A stretch of DNA of 64,000 nucleotides from Kutzneria viridogrisea (GTDB lineage Bacteria; Actinomycetota; Actinomycetes; Mycobacteriales; Pseudonocardiaceae). Under the pieces are notes generated by a model, which searched no databases, was not told the origin of the DNA, and saw only the letters and a list, made by a program, of their open reading frames with translations. The stretch is from contig JACJID010000002.1 of the NCBI GenBank assembly GCA_014138725.1, positions 1,626,001 through 1,690,000 on the forward strand, written 5' to 3'. Position numbers and translations under genes: made by a program. This document shows positions 1 through 7,329 of this stretch, piece by piece (within the stretch, counting starts at the first letter, position 1; the number at the start of each line of letters is the position of its first letter).

Positions 1-773
1 CCGGCCTGATCATCGCGGTGTACGACTACCTGGGCTACAGCACCAGCGCCTACCTGGGCGCCGAGGTGCGCGAGCCGGGGCGCACGCTGCCCCGCTCCAT
101 CGTGCTGTCGATCATCGGCATCATGGCGCTGTACCTGCTGCTGCAACTGGGCGTGCTGGGCGTGGTGCCGTGGCAGGAGGTGGCCAAGTCGAGTTCGGTC
201 GCGTCACTGGTGGTGGAGAACACCTGGGGCGGTACCGCGGCGACCGTCGTCACCGTGCTGATCATCGTGACGGCCTTCGCCTCGGTGTTCGCCGGGCTGC
301 TGGGCGGTTCGCGCGTGCCCTACGAGGCCGCGCGGGACAAGCTGTTCCTGCCGGTGTTCGGCAGGCTGCACGCGCGGCTGCACTTCCCGCACGTGGCACT
401 GCTGGCGCTCGGGGTGGTCACCGCGATCGGCTCGCTGTTCGACCTCAGCACGGTGATCAACATGCTCACGGCGGTGATCGTGATCGTGCAGTCGGTGGCG
501 CAGATCGCGGCCCTGGTGGTGCTGCGCAGGCGGCAGCCGGGTCTGACCCGTCCCTACAAGATGTGGCTGTACCCGGTGCCCGCGGTGATCGCCCTGCTCG
601 GCTGGGCCTTCCTGTACTACAGCGCGGGTCAGCTGGCGATCCTGATGTCGCTGGGCTGGCTGGTCGTCGGCATCGCGGCCTTCCTCGGTTGGGCCCGCGC
701 CGAACGGATCTGGCCCTTCGGCCCCAAGGAGATCAGCGAGTGGTTCCTCACGACATCGAGGTCAGCCGGCTGA
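1..773 (+). CDS. APC-family amino acid permease, C-terminal part (5' end outside window)
   Basis: The reading frame is already open at the window edge, so only the last ~257 residues are present. The visible part has hydrophobic helices and a loop with the GAEVREPGRTLPR pattern that follows a YSTSAYLGAE segment, typical of the APC amino acid/polyamine/organocation permeases. At least six membrane segments can be seen before a short polar C-terminus. It should import an amino acid or amine by proton symport; the substrate cannot be told from this fragment. The stop overlaps the convergent SsgA-family gene by 26 bp. Confidence 0.85.
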   Translation, partial: GLIIAVYDYLGYSTSAYLGAEVREPGRTLPRSIVLSIIGIMALYLLLQLGVLGVVPWQEVAKSSSVASLVVENTWGGTAATVVTVLIIVTAFASVFAGLLGGSRVPYEAARDKLFLPVFGRLHARLHFPHVALLALGVVTAIGSLFDLSTVINMLTAVIVIVQSVAQIAALVVLRRRQPGLTRPYKMWLYPVPAVIALLGWAFLYYSAGQLAILMSLGWLVVGIAAFLGWARAERIWPFGPKEISEWFLTTSRSAG

Positions 774-1167
774 GCTCGGCGTCGATGTCCACCCACAGGT
801 TCTCGTTGCCCGGCATGACGACCTCGTAGGTCTCGTCCAGGAAGTCCGCCAGCGCCTCGGCGGGAGCCTCGAACAGGGCCTGGCCCGAGGGTGAGCGCAG
901 CTCGATCACGACCATCTCCACGTCGCTGACCGACGGCCTGATCCGGATGTCGCCATCACCGGCGTCGCCGATCAGGCCGTCCGCCAGCAGGTCGCGGGAG
1001 AAGGCCCACTCCACGCAGTCGTCGCGGCCCGGCCGGAACGAGGCGACCACGGCGTACGGGTCGGTGGTGTCGTAACTCATCTCGACCTCCAGCGGGACCA
1101 GGAAGTCGTGCGCCGCCAGGAAGCCGAACTCGACCTTGGCGGTGATCACCTTGCGCTCGTTGCCCAT
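748..1167 (-). CDS. SsgA/SsgB-family sporulation and cell-division regulator (SALP)
   Basis: A 139-residue protein with the features of SsgA-like proteins: an N-terminal beta-rich segment, the YDTTDPYAV block, the VEWAFSRDLLADGL block and a C-terminal acidic helix ending in DIDAELSRL. These proteins occur only in morphologically complex actinomycetes; SsgB recruits FtsZ to sporulation septa and other members steer septation or peptidoglycan remodelling. Four in-frame starts lie within 12 bases (1176, 1173, 1167); 1167 leaves a sensible distance to an AGGGG ribosome site. The 3' end overlaps the convergent permease gene by 26 bp. Which SALP paralogue it is cannot be decided without a tree. Confidence 0.85.
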   Translation of the reverse strand: MGNERKVITAKVEFGFLAAHDFLVPLEVEMSYDTTDPYAVVASFRPGRDDCVEWAFSRDLLADGLIGDAGDGDIRIRPSVSDVEMVVIELRSPSGQALFEAPAEALADFLDETYEVVMPGNENLWVDIDAELSRLTSMS

Positions 1168-1256
1168 CCTCATCATCCCCTAGCTCTCTCACGCTTCATC
1201 CCGTGACAGAGGTGGGACGCAGCAACCCGTGGATACCCACGCGGTTTTGCCAGAAG

Positions 1257-1272
1257 ACACCCGAACGGGTGT
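1257..1272 (-). terminator. Hairpin abutting the CDF exporter stop codon
   Basis: A perfect 7-bp stem (ACACCCG / CGGGTGT) with a 2-nt loop begins two bases after the exporter stop codon. It lacks a clear U-tract, as usual for actinobacterial terminators. Assignment rests on position and symmetry only. Confidence 0.5.
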
Positions 1273-1274
1273 GT

Positions 1275-2198
1275 TCACCAACTCAGCTCACGGCACCTGG
1301 GGGTCGCCCCACCGGGCTCCACCTGCAGTGTTGCATGCTCCAGGTGGTAGGTGTCCGCCAACAATTTCTGCGCCTGGAGCAGCACGTTCCCCGGTTCGGC
1401 CCCGTCCTTCACGGCCAGGTGCGCCGAGGCCACTTCCATGCCCGATGTGAGGGTCCACACATGCACGTCGTGGACCTCCGAAACCCCGTCCACCGCGGTC
1501 AGGTCCACCCGCAACTGCTCGACGTCCACCCGCTCCGGTGCGTGCTGGAAGAGGATGCGCAGCGCACGCCTGGCCAGGCCCCAGGTGCGGGGCAGCACGA
1601 ACAGGCCGATCGCCACCGCGATGATCGGGTCGGCGTAGCGCCAGCCGGTGAGCAGCGTGATCAGACCGCTGAGCAGGACTCCGCAGGAGCCGATCAGGTC
1701 GGAGAGCACCTCCAGGTAGGCGCCCCGGATGTTCAGGCTCTCCTTCGCGCCGGTGCGCAGCATCAGGAAGGCCACCGAGTTGGTCACCAGTCCGACCACC
1801 GCGGTCAGCACCACCGGCAGGCCGGGCACCTCCGGCGGGTTGGCGAAGCGGGCCACCGCCTCGTAGATCACGTAGGCCGCGACCGCGAACAGCAGCACCG
1901 CGTTGGCCAGCGCGGCCAGCACCTCGGCGCGGTACATGCCGAAGGTCTGCGCCTTGTCCCTGGTGGCCCGCCGCGCCAGCAGGACGGCGGCCAGCGCCAT
2001 GCCCACGCCGAGCACGTCGGTGAACATGTGCGCCGCGTCGGAGATCAGCGCCAGCGAGGCCGTGGTCAGGCCCACCACCAGTTCGACGACCAGGAAGGTC
2101 GCGCCCAGTCCCAGCGAGATCCACAGCTTGCCGATGTAGCGCCCCGAGGCACTGGCCGCCTGGTCGGCAGGCAGGCCGTGCCCGTGTCCGTGCCCCAT
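1275..2198 (-). CDS. CDF-family divalent metal cation exporter (CzcD/ZitB type)
   Basis: A 307-residue cation diffusion facilitator. It starts with a His-rich GHGHGHG stretch, has six membrane helices, the metal-site motif SDAAHMFTD in helix II, and a cytoplasmic C-terminal domain with HDVHVWTL. Such proteins export Zn2+, Co2+ or related ions by proton antiport. The start at 2198 is chosen because GAAGGGGA precedes it at a normal distance; a longer frame to 2270 would run through the promoter region. No regulator gene is adjacent, but a small AT-rich palindromic site lies upstream. The exact metal is unknown. Confidence 0.9.
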   Translation of the reverse strand: MGHGHGHGLPADQAASASGRYIGKLWISLGLGATFLVVELVVGLTTASLALISDAAHMFTDVLGVGMALAAVLLARRATRDKAQTFGMYRAEVLAALANAVLLFAVAAYVIYEAVARFANPPEVPGLPVVLTAVVGLVTNSVAFLMLRTGAKESLNIRGAYLEVLSDLIGSCGVLLSGLITLLTGWRYADPIIAVAIGLFVLPRTWGLARRALRILFQHAPERVDVEQLRVDLTAVDGVSEVHDVHVWTLTSGMEVASAHLAVKDGAEPGNVLLQAQKLLADTYHLEHATLQVEPGGATPRCRELSW

Positions 2199-2232
2199 CG
2201 TGGTGTCCCCTTCACTCGCCGCACCCTCGAGC

Positions 2233-2260
2233 AACATATAGTGATATGCGCATGAGTACA
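2233..2260. promoter_or_regulatory. AT-rich promoter/operator candidate for the CDF exporter
   Basis: This short AT-rich island in GC-rich surroundings contains the 8-bp palindrome ATGCGCAT at 2246-2253, next to ATATAGTGATAT. ArsR/SmtB-type metal sensors use AT-rich operators of this kind before CDF genes. No such sensor is encoded nearby, so the assignment is tentative. Confidence 0.35.
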
Positions 2261-2302
2261 ACCTAGGCAAGGGTCACCTTAGGAGACTGGACCGGTTCCG
2301 GG

Positions 2303-3115
2303 CTAGGCGGCGTGATTCACGCGCTGGGTGAATTCCGTGATCCAGGAGGCCACCAGCTCCGGATGCGTGCGCACCACCCAGTGCCCCACCGGCACCGTCC
2401 TGCGCGTCAGCCGCTCGCACCACCGCTCGGCGCTGGCCACCAGCTGCGGCGTCACGTACGGATCCCGCGTCGGCACGATCTGCAACACCGGCACCGCCGT
2501 CGGGCGCGCAGGCCAGCGCCGCCCCACGTTCGCCCGGTACAACTCCAGGCCGTTGCGCAGATCCCGCTCACCCGCCCCCAGCCGCCCGCGCAGCCACGCG
2601 CTGCGGAACACCAGCTCCGGGACCCTCGGCAACTTGAAGAACCCGATGTACCAGGAGTGCAGCACCTGGTTGACCGCCGCCACGCTCGGCCTGCGCAGCC
2701 AGTGCCCCGCATGCCCCAGATCCGGCCCCGAGATCGTCGTGAACGAGGCGATGCGGTCCGCGAAGGCCGGGTCCGTCACCGCGTGCCACGCCTGCGTCGA
2801 CCCCCAGTCGTGGCCCACCAGGTGCACCGGCGCCGTCGGGCTCGTCGCCTCCAACACCGCCCCGAGATCCGCCACCAACCGGTCCAAGTGATACCCGTCA
2901 CGCCCGTCCGGTGCCTGCGAGGCCCCCGCCCCGCGCACGTCGTAACGCACCACGTGACCGCTACCCCGCAGCCGCGCCGCCACCCCGTCCCACACCGACA
3001 TGTCGTCCGGAAACCCGTGCACCAGCAGGAAAGTCGGCCTCGCCGGATCCCCCTCCTCCCGCACCGCCAGCCGCACGCCGCCCGCCCACACCGACCGCTC
3101 CCGCACCGCGTCCAT
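2303..3115 (-). CDS. Alpha/beta hydrolase, EphD-like (epoxide hydrolase type)
   Basis: A 270-residue alpha/beta hydrolase. The oxyanion motif VHGFPD lies near residue 35 and the nucleophile elbow GHDWGS near residue 102, so Asp rather than Ser is the expected nucleophile, as in epoxide hydrolases and haloalkane dehalogenases. A His in GHWVVRTHPE near the C-terminus completes the triad. The sequence resembles the hydrolase half of mycobacterial EphD, which is fused to a short-chain dehydrogenase; here the dehydrogenase half is absent. Substrate unknown. It stands alone, transcribed away from the tRNA gene. Confidence 0.85.
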   Translation of the reverse strand: MDAVRERSVWAGGVRLAVREEGDPARPTFLLVHGFPDDMSVWDGVAARLRGSGHVVRYDVRGAGASQAPDGRDGYHLDRLVADLGAVLEATSPTAPVHLVGHDWGSTQAWHAVTDPAFADRIASFTTISGPDLGHAGHWLRRPSVAAVNQVLHSWYIGFFKLPRVPELVFRSAWLRGRLGAGERDLRNGLELYRANVGRRWPARPTAVPVLQIVPTRDPYVTPQLVASAERWCERLTRRTVPVGHWVVRTHPELVASWITEFTQRVNHAA

Positions 3116-3183
3116 GGCGCTTCACGGTAGGCGGTGCGAAGACCCCCGGCGAGTGCGCTAAGCTTCTCCCCGTTGAGCAACGG

Positions 3184-3255
3184 GCCCCCGTAGCTCAGGG
3201 GATAGAGCACCGCCCTCCGGAGGCGGGTGCGCAGGTTCGAATCCTGCCGGGGGCA
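3184..3255 (+). tRNA. tRNA-Arg (anticodon CCG)
   Basis: A full cloverleaf can be folded: acceptor stem GCCCCCG / CGGGGGC, D-arm GCTC...GAGC, anticodon stem CCGCC / GGCGG with loop CTCCGGA (anticodon CCG), T-arm GCAGG-TTCGAAT-CCTGC, discriminator A at 3255. No CCA is encoded. The 3' end is repeated downstream at 3385-3400, the pattern left when an integrase uses a tRNA gene as its attachment site. Confidence 0.97.
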
Positions 3256-3400
3256 CTCGATTGGGATGATCCTGCTCGCGGACCGCACTCGCAGGATCAA
3301 GTGCTTGTTTGTTCTGGGGGACGACCCCCAGACCCCCGCGTGCGGCGTCCCGCCGCTCATGTGCATCGTGTAGATGCAGTACGGTCCTGCCGGGGGCACT
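3242..3400. repeat. Direct repeat of the tRNA-Arg 3' end (candidate attL/attR scar)
   Basis: The 16-bp sequence TCCTGCCGGGGGCACT occurs at 3242-3257, spanning the tRNA 3' end, and again exactly at 3385-3400, 143 bp later. The second copy is not part of any tRNA and is directly followed by a strong terminator. The simplest account is that an element entered the tRNA gene, restored it with its own 3' copy, and was then lost or reduced, leaving 127 bp between the repeats. Confidence 0.65.
3268..3310 (+). terminator. Hairpin and T-rich tail after tRNA-Arg
   Basis: An 8-bp inverted repeat (GATCCTGC at 3268-3275, GCAGGATC at 3291-3298) is followed by the T-rich stretch GTGCTTGTTTG. It lies 12 bases after the tRNA and would serve as its present terminator. 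Confidence 0.6.
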
Positions 3401-3410
3401 TCAGAAGTGG

Positions 3411-3450
3411 GAAGCCGTGCCTGCGGAGAGCGCAGGCACGGCTTCTTTCG
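3411..3450 (+). terminator. Strong intrinsic terminator (15-bp stem)
   Basis: A perfect 15-bp stem (3411-3425 with 3431-3445), 5-nt loop, then TTTCG. It sits 10 bp after the second copy of the tRNA 3' end, the place where a tRNA terminator would lie if the 143 bp between the repeats were absent. It is therefore probably the original terminator of the tRNA gene. Confidence 0.75.
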
Positions 3451-4303
3451 TCATTGCCCTGGGGCTCTCGCCCCAGACCCCAAGCCAGGGGCAAGCCCCT
3501 GGACCCCAGAAACCTCAGCTGATACCAAAATCAACTGTTGTAGCTGGTCAGGCGAGTTCAAACATCCGTCTAGCAGGTGCACTCGCGCGACGGAGCCTCG
3601 CGCCAGGCCAAGGGGCGACAAAGTCGGGGTGAGCTCGGCAATTCATTCGCTGAAGGCGGACATCGGCACATTGGGCGGGATTTTCCGCCTGACTGGAAGG
3701 CGAGCGCTCCACCTGACAGATTGGCGGGGCACGTATTCCCGCGCGGTCGCCTCGGGCTCGGCGGCCACGTCGAGGTCCACACAGGACTTGTTCGCGGCAG
3801 GCTGGACGGGGCATCGAAGTTGTTGCGGCAGAACAACTTTGAGCCTGGATGACAGCCAAGCTGCCCCAAGGTCGCCGAGCGGTCCCTCCACTTCGGACAG
3901 GCGGTCACGGGCAGCGGCAAGCATCTCAACATCAGCGCAAAACACAATGCGTAACAACGCCCCCACTTTCCGTCAGAAGTCTGACCACTTGCTCGTGGCG
4001 AAGCGAGGACGGTAGACCGGCAGGGCTAGTCTGTCCCCCGAACAACTGCCATGATCAACTAGTGCGACGAGGGAATTGCCCACCACCCGTTCGAGCGAGG
4101 CCGTCACTCGATTGGCTGGAGCCGGTAGTTCCGATTCGACGGGGCTGTTCGGGCGGTTGCGCGAGCTCCGATGTTCCGGGATCCGGATCGGTCGCGCATG
4201 ATGGGACTGCGAGCCACACGAGGGCAGAACTCGGGAGGCATCCTGGGCCGACGTCAGTACGCCGCAGTGTCACGAGGCAGGCCAGGCCGAGGAGCTGTAG
4301 CTG
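3451..4303. other. Gene-poor stretch of about 850 bp next to the tRNA scar
   Basis: No convincing gene is visible. The first part holds the GC-rich palindromic repeat GGGGCTCTCGCCCC followed by AGACCCC and a second GGGGC/GCCCC hairpin (about 3458-3512). The rest has lower G+C than its surroundings and only short frames with irregular codon use, including a minus-strand frame at 3643-3966 that shows no recognisable domain. It looks like decayed element or spacer DNA. Confidence 0.5.
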
Positions 4304-5488
4304 GTGAGCGACGAACACGCTGGACGGGACCGCGACCTTCCTGCGCTTGGCCCAGCCGGAGCCAGGGTCGTCGACTGCTTCGCCGCGGCGGACGCGGAGG
4401 CCCTGTCGGTCGAACTGCTGGCAGTGATGGCCGATCTCCCCGTTGCCGACGCGAGGACCGCGATCGACGGTCTGCTCGCGGCTGGTTTGCTCATCAGGAC
4501 AGAGCACGACTGGGTGCGCCCGGCACCGGAATTGGCATCACAATCCGGTCTTGCCCCCCCAGAACGAGTGGACACCCAGAGTCGTCGTCAGTTGGTCACC
4601 CACTTGTCGGCTGGTGTTGAGCACGCGACTGCTCTCCTGCAGGAGCAGGGACAGCGCCGGCCCAGATCGACACAGCGACGGACGGGACATCAGTCAATCG
4701 ACACCAGGGCGGACGCCATCACGTGGTTAGTGACCCACCGTGCGGTTCTGCTGGCCGCACTGGCGGTCGCCGTCCAAGACGGTGACGGCGAGGACGCCAT
4801 CCGCCTCGCGTCCTGGCTGTGGTCGCTGGTACCGGTGACCCCCGCTCTGCTGAACGACGCGGAATGGCGCGACAGGCTCGCACGCGCGGGCGAGAACGCC
4901 GCGATCCACTCACGCAATCCGCATGCGTTGGGATTACTGCTTGACCTCAGCAGCGCGTGCGCAGCCCAGGCAGGCGACTTCGCACGCGCAGAGGAACAGC
5001 GGATCCGTTCCACGGCGATTTGGCGCAGGCTGGGGGAACACGACCGGTTGGTGGCAGCCATGAACGCGCTTGGCGTGGTGTACCGCGATTGGGGACGCCT
5101 GCACCGCGCACTGGACGTCTACTTCGAACTGATCGCCGAGTGCCAGCTGCGCGACGACCTGCGCGGACACGCACGCGCTCTGCACGCCGTTGGCCTGACG
5201 ATGATCACTGCGGGCAGGTCCGACTCCGCGGTCGAGTACCTGCGGCGGGCCGACAGGGCCTTCCGCGCCATGCCCGAGCCCGCACTCGTGGAACACGCTC
5301 ACGCGGCGGTGGCGCTCGGCAGGATCTACTGGCGCCAGAAGCAGTTCAGCCGGGCCAGGCGATGTTTCAGCACGGCGCTGGCGCTGCTCGTCGACGTGGA
5401 CGACCGGGCGGCAGACCGGGTCCGCGCACTGCTCAGCACTCAGGACGGCCTGCCGCTGCCGAGCTCCGCGGACGGGACAGCGCAGTAG
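4304..5488 (+). CDS. TPR-repeat protein resembling the C-terminal part of AfsR/SARP regulators
   Basis: A 394-residue soluble protein. Residues ~15-75 look like the winged-helix segment that follows the NTPase domain in AfsR/STAND proteins (TAIDGLLAAGLLIRT). Residues ~190-375 form tetratricopeptide-like helix pairs (for example NALGVVYRDWGRLHRALDVYFELI and GRIYWRQKQFSRARRCFSTAL). There is no DNA-binding N-terminus and no Walker motif, so it is a scaffold or decoy rather than a full STAND switch. The GTG start follows a GAGG site. It is convergent with the small membrane protein and Fic genes, ending 10 bp from them. Partner and role unknown. Confidence 0.7.
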   Translation: MSDEHAGRDRDLPALGPAGARVVDCFAAADAEALSVELLAVMADLPVADARTAIDGLLAAGLLIRTEHDWVRPAPELASQSGLAPPERVDTQSRRQLVTHLSAGVEHATALLQEQGQRRPRSTQRRTGHQSIDTRADAITWLVTHRAVLLAALAVAVQDGDGEDAIRLASWLWSLVPVTPALLNDAEWRDRLARAGENAAIHSRNPHALGLLLDLSSACAAQAGDFARAEEQRIRSTAIWRRLGEHDRLVAAMNALGVVYRDWGRLHRALDVYFELIAECQLRDDLRGHARALHAVGLTMITAGRSDSAVEYLRRADRAFRAMPEPALVEHAHAAVALGRIYWRQKQFSRARRCFSTALALLVDVDDRAADRVRALLSTQDGLPLPSSADGTAQ

Positions 5489-5497
5489 CCGGTGGCG

Positions 5498-5656
5498 CTA
5501 CCGCGCACGGAAGTGGTGGGTGACCAACACCACCAGATTGATCAACACGGCGAGGACCACCAGGTACAACAGCGTGGGACGGGCCGTGCGTGTCAAGCGG
5601 TGGCGTCCACGGCGACCGAGGCGGGGCGAGCCGGACAGGCGGAACATGACGGTCAT
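5498..5656 (-). CDS. Small single-helix membrane protein (52 aa), coupled to the Fic gene
   Basis: The frame starts at the ATG that overlaps the Fic stop codon (ATGA, 5656-5653). A second in-frame ATG at 5647 has GGAGG at a better distance, giving 49 residues. The product has a strongly basic N-terminus (PRLGRRGRHRLTRTAR) and one hydrophobic helix, LLYLVVLAVLINLVVLVTH, then stops at 5498. The positive-inside rule places the N-terminus in the cytoplasm. No family is recognised. The overlap implies translation together with the Fic protein, so a membrane anchor, effector or toxin/antitoxin partner are all possible. Confidence 0.6.
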   Translation of the reverse strand: MTVMFRLSGSPRLGRRGRHRLTRTARPTLLYLVVLAVLINLVVLVTHHFRAR

Positions 5657-6918
5657 CCTCCGGATAGCGGGCCGAGTGGGCTCTCACCACCGAACTCCGT
5701 GAGGTCTTCGAATGCCTCACTGTCCTGTTGCGGTGGTGGCGGGTCGTTCAGGGTGAGCAAGCGCAGGTAGTCGCGCGCCACGTAGACCTTGCCGTAGGTC
5801 TTGGCGTCCAGGTTTTCCACGAATCCCTCCTGCAGCAATCGCTTGGTGATCTCCGTGGCCGCCTTGACCGACATGCGGTGGCGCTTGGATATCTGGTTGT
5901 TGTTGGTGACCGGATTCGCCAGCAGTCCGGCGAGCACAGCACGGATCGCACCGGTGTTGCGGCTGCTGCCGGGCCGGGCAAGCCTGCGCAACAGGTCGTC
6001 CCGGGTGGCTTCCAGCGACCGCACCAGCCGGACCTGGCCAAGGCTCGCCTCGCGCACGCCCTCGGCGAAGAAGACGAGCCAGGGCTCGAAGTCCCCAGTG
6101 TCCACCACGCGCCGGATGTGCGTGCGGTACCGGTCCTGGTGCCGGTCCAGCCACACCGAGATGGGCAGGAAGTGACCACGCAGCACACCGGCCCGGCACA
6201 GTTCGAGTCCGACGTAGAGCCTGGCGATGTTGCCGTTGCCGAAGCGAAACGGTTGCAGCACCTCCAGTTGGTAGTGCCCGAGCGCGAGCTTGCCGACCAG
6301 GGGCAACGTGCACTCACCGACGGCCCAGGTCTCCCACTGCGCTAACGCCGCGGTCATGTCCGGCTGCACGGGACTGGTCAGCAGGACGGCGTCGGCCACC
6401 GAGGTGCCCAACCAGCCGGGCTCGTGGCGCATCACGTCATCGACGGCCATGACGGCCTGCTCACCGGCGAACGCTCTGCTGATACCCACGAGCAACTCGA
6501 TGTCCACCGCGGCACCCGAGCTAACAGCCTCGAAGCCCAACTTGCTGGCTTTCAGGTACGCGTCGAGCACCGGCTCCATGGAGGATTTCGGGTGGACGCC
6601 GGGCAGGTCCACGAGCAGCACTTCCAGCAGTCCGGCCTGTTCGGAATCCAGGTGTGCCGAGCTCTGCACCTCACGGATCTGCGTGGCCCGAATCAGAATC
6701 CTGGGGTCGGGCAACCGGTGAGCCGCCTCGTCCAGCCTTCCCAGCGCCTGCTCGGCACTGGCCAATTCGCGGTGCGTCCGAGATGCCAGTGCCAGGTCGG
6801 AAGGGAGAGGTCGTGGTAGGAACGCGCCTTCAACCAGGCGTTCCTCGGGCATTCGAGGTAGATCGGGCGCCTCGATGGGAAACCACAACCCTGCGGGTGT
6901 GGGCGTCCTCTCCTTCAT
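5653..6918 (-). CDS. Fic/DOC-fold protein with degenerate catalytic motif
   Basis: A 421-residue protein of class II Fic architecture: an N-terminal Fic_N-like helical part, the Fic core, and a C-terminal winged helix (NNNQISKRHRMSVKAATEITKRL). The signature HxFx(D/E)GNGRxxR reads QPFRFGNGNIAR near residues 218-230: catalytic His is Gln, the Mg-binding acid is Phe, and Arg is Asn, while GNG and the last Arg remain. The inhibitory (S/T)xxxE(G/N) segment is also altered (SSAHLDSE, ~85-92). Classical AMP transfer is therefore unlikely. Start 6918 (ATG) is preferred over a TTG at 6954, with modest certainty. The stop overlaps the start of the small membrane protein gene. Confidence 0.8.
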   Translation of the reverse strand: MKERTPTPAGLWFPIEAPDLPRMPEERLVEGAFLPRPLPSDLALASRTHRELASAEQALGRLDEAAHRLPDPRILIRATQIREVQSSAHLDSEQAGLLEVLLVDLPGVHPKSSMEPVLDAYLKASKLGFEAVSSGAAVDIELLVGISRAFAGEQAVMAVDDVMRHEPGWLGTSVADAVLLTSPVQPDMTAALAQWETWAVGECTLPLVGKLALGHYQLEVLQPFRFGNGNIARLYVGLELCRAGVLRGHFLPISVWLDRHQDRYRTHIRRVVDTGDFEPWLVFFAEGVREASLGQVRLVRSLEATRDDLLRRLARPGSSRNTGAIRAVLAGLLANPVTNNNQISKRHRMSVKAATEITKRLLQEGFVENLDAKTYGKVYVARDYLRLLTLNDPPPPQQDSEAFEDLTEFGGESPLGPLSGG

Positions 6919-7329
6919 ACCGGGAGACTGTACGAACTGACCCAACAGCCGCAAGTATTCAAATGTCGGCCTTCAAGATCAACTCCTCAGCCCAGAGGCG
7001 CCAACACCTATCACACAGCGACCAGAGGACTTGGCGGTCCACACCCGCTCACACCCCGAACGACCTGGTCATCCTCGGTTTCAGGACGGCGCCGACCTGG
7101 ACGGCGAGCACCTCGCTCCCGGCTCACGCGCATTGCGATCAGCAGGGACTTCACCGGCCAAACCCCCAATTGCCCCTGCCCCGCACAACCCCGTCACACG
7201 AATGGGCGAGCCCGAATCCGTTGATCGGACAAGCCAGGGGTTGGCAAACTTCGCACAACAACCACACGAGGATTTCACTCGACAGGAACGAACACCTGAA
7301 ATTCGGGAGATCGGCCCACAACAACCAGG
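6919..7329. other. Intergenic stretch, lower G+C, no gene seen
   Basis: About 410 bp between the Fic gene and the XRE regulator. Base composition is visibly less GC-rich than the flanks. Frames are short and without domains, and no hairpin, tRNA or repeat of note was found. It probably carries the Fic promoter and marks the right edge of the accessory stretch that starts at the tRNA. Confidence 0.45.

Noticed and set aside
1203-2255. Long plus-strand frame opposite the CDF exporter
   Set aside because: It is the antisense shadow of a well-supported gene, with Arg/His/Gln-rich low-complexity translation typical of GC-rich antisense frames. Many similar frames were dropped for the same reason.
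3385-3400. A second tRNA-Arg gene suggested by the repeated 3' end
   Set aside because: The sequence before it has no acceptor, D or anticodon arm. Only the 3' 16 bp are repeated.
3643-3966. Minus-strand frame of 107 codons next to the tRNA scar
   Set aside because: Third-position G+C is low for this genome, the GTG start has a poor ribosome site, and no domain is seen. Left as part of the gene-poor stretch.
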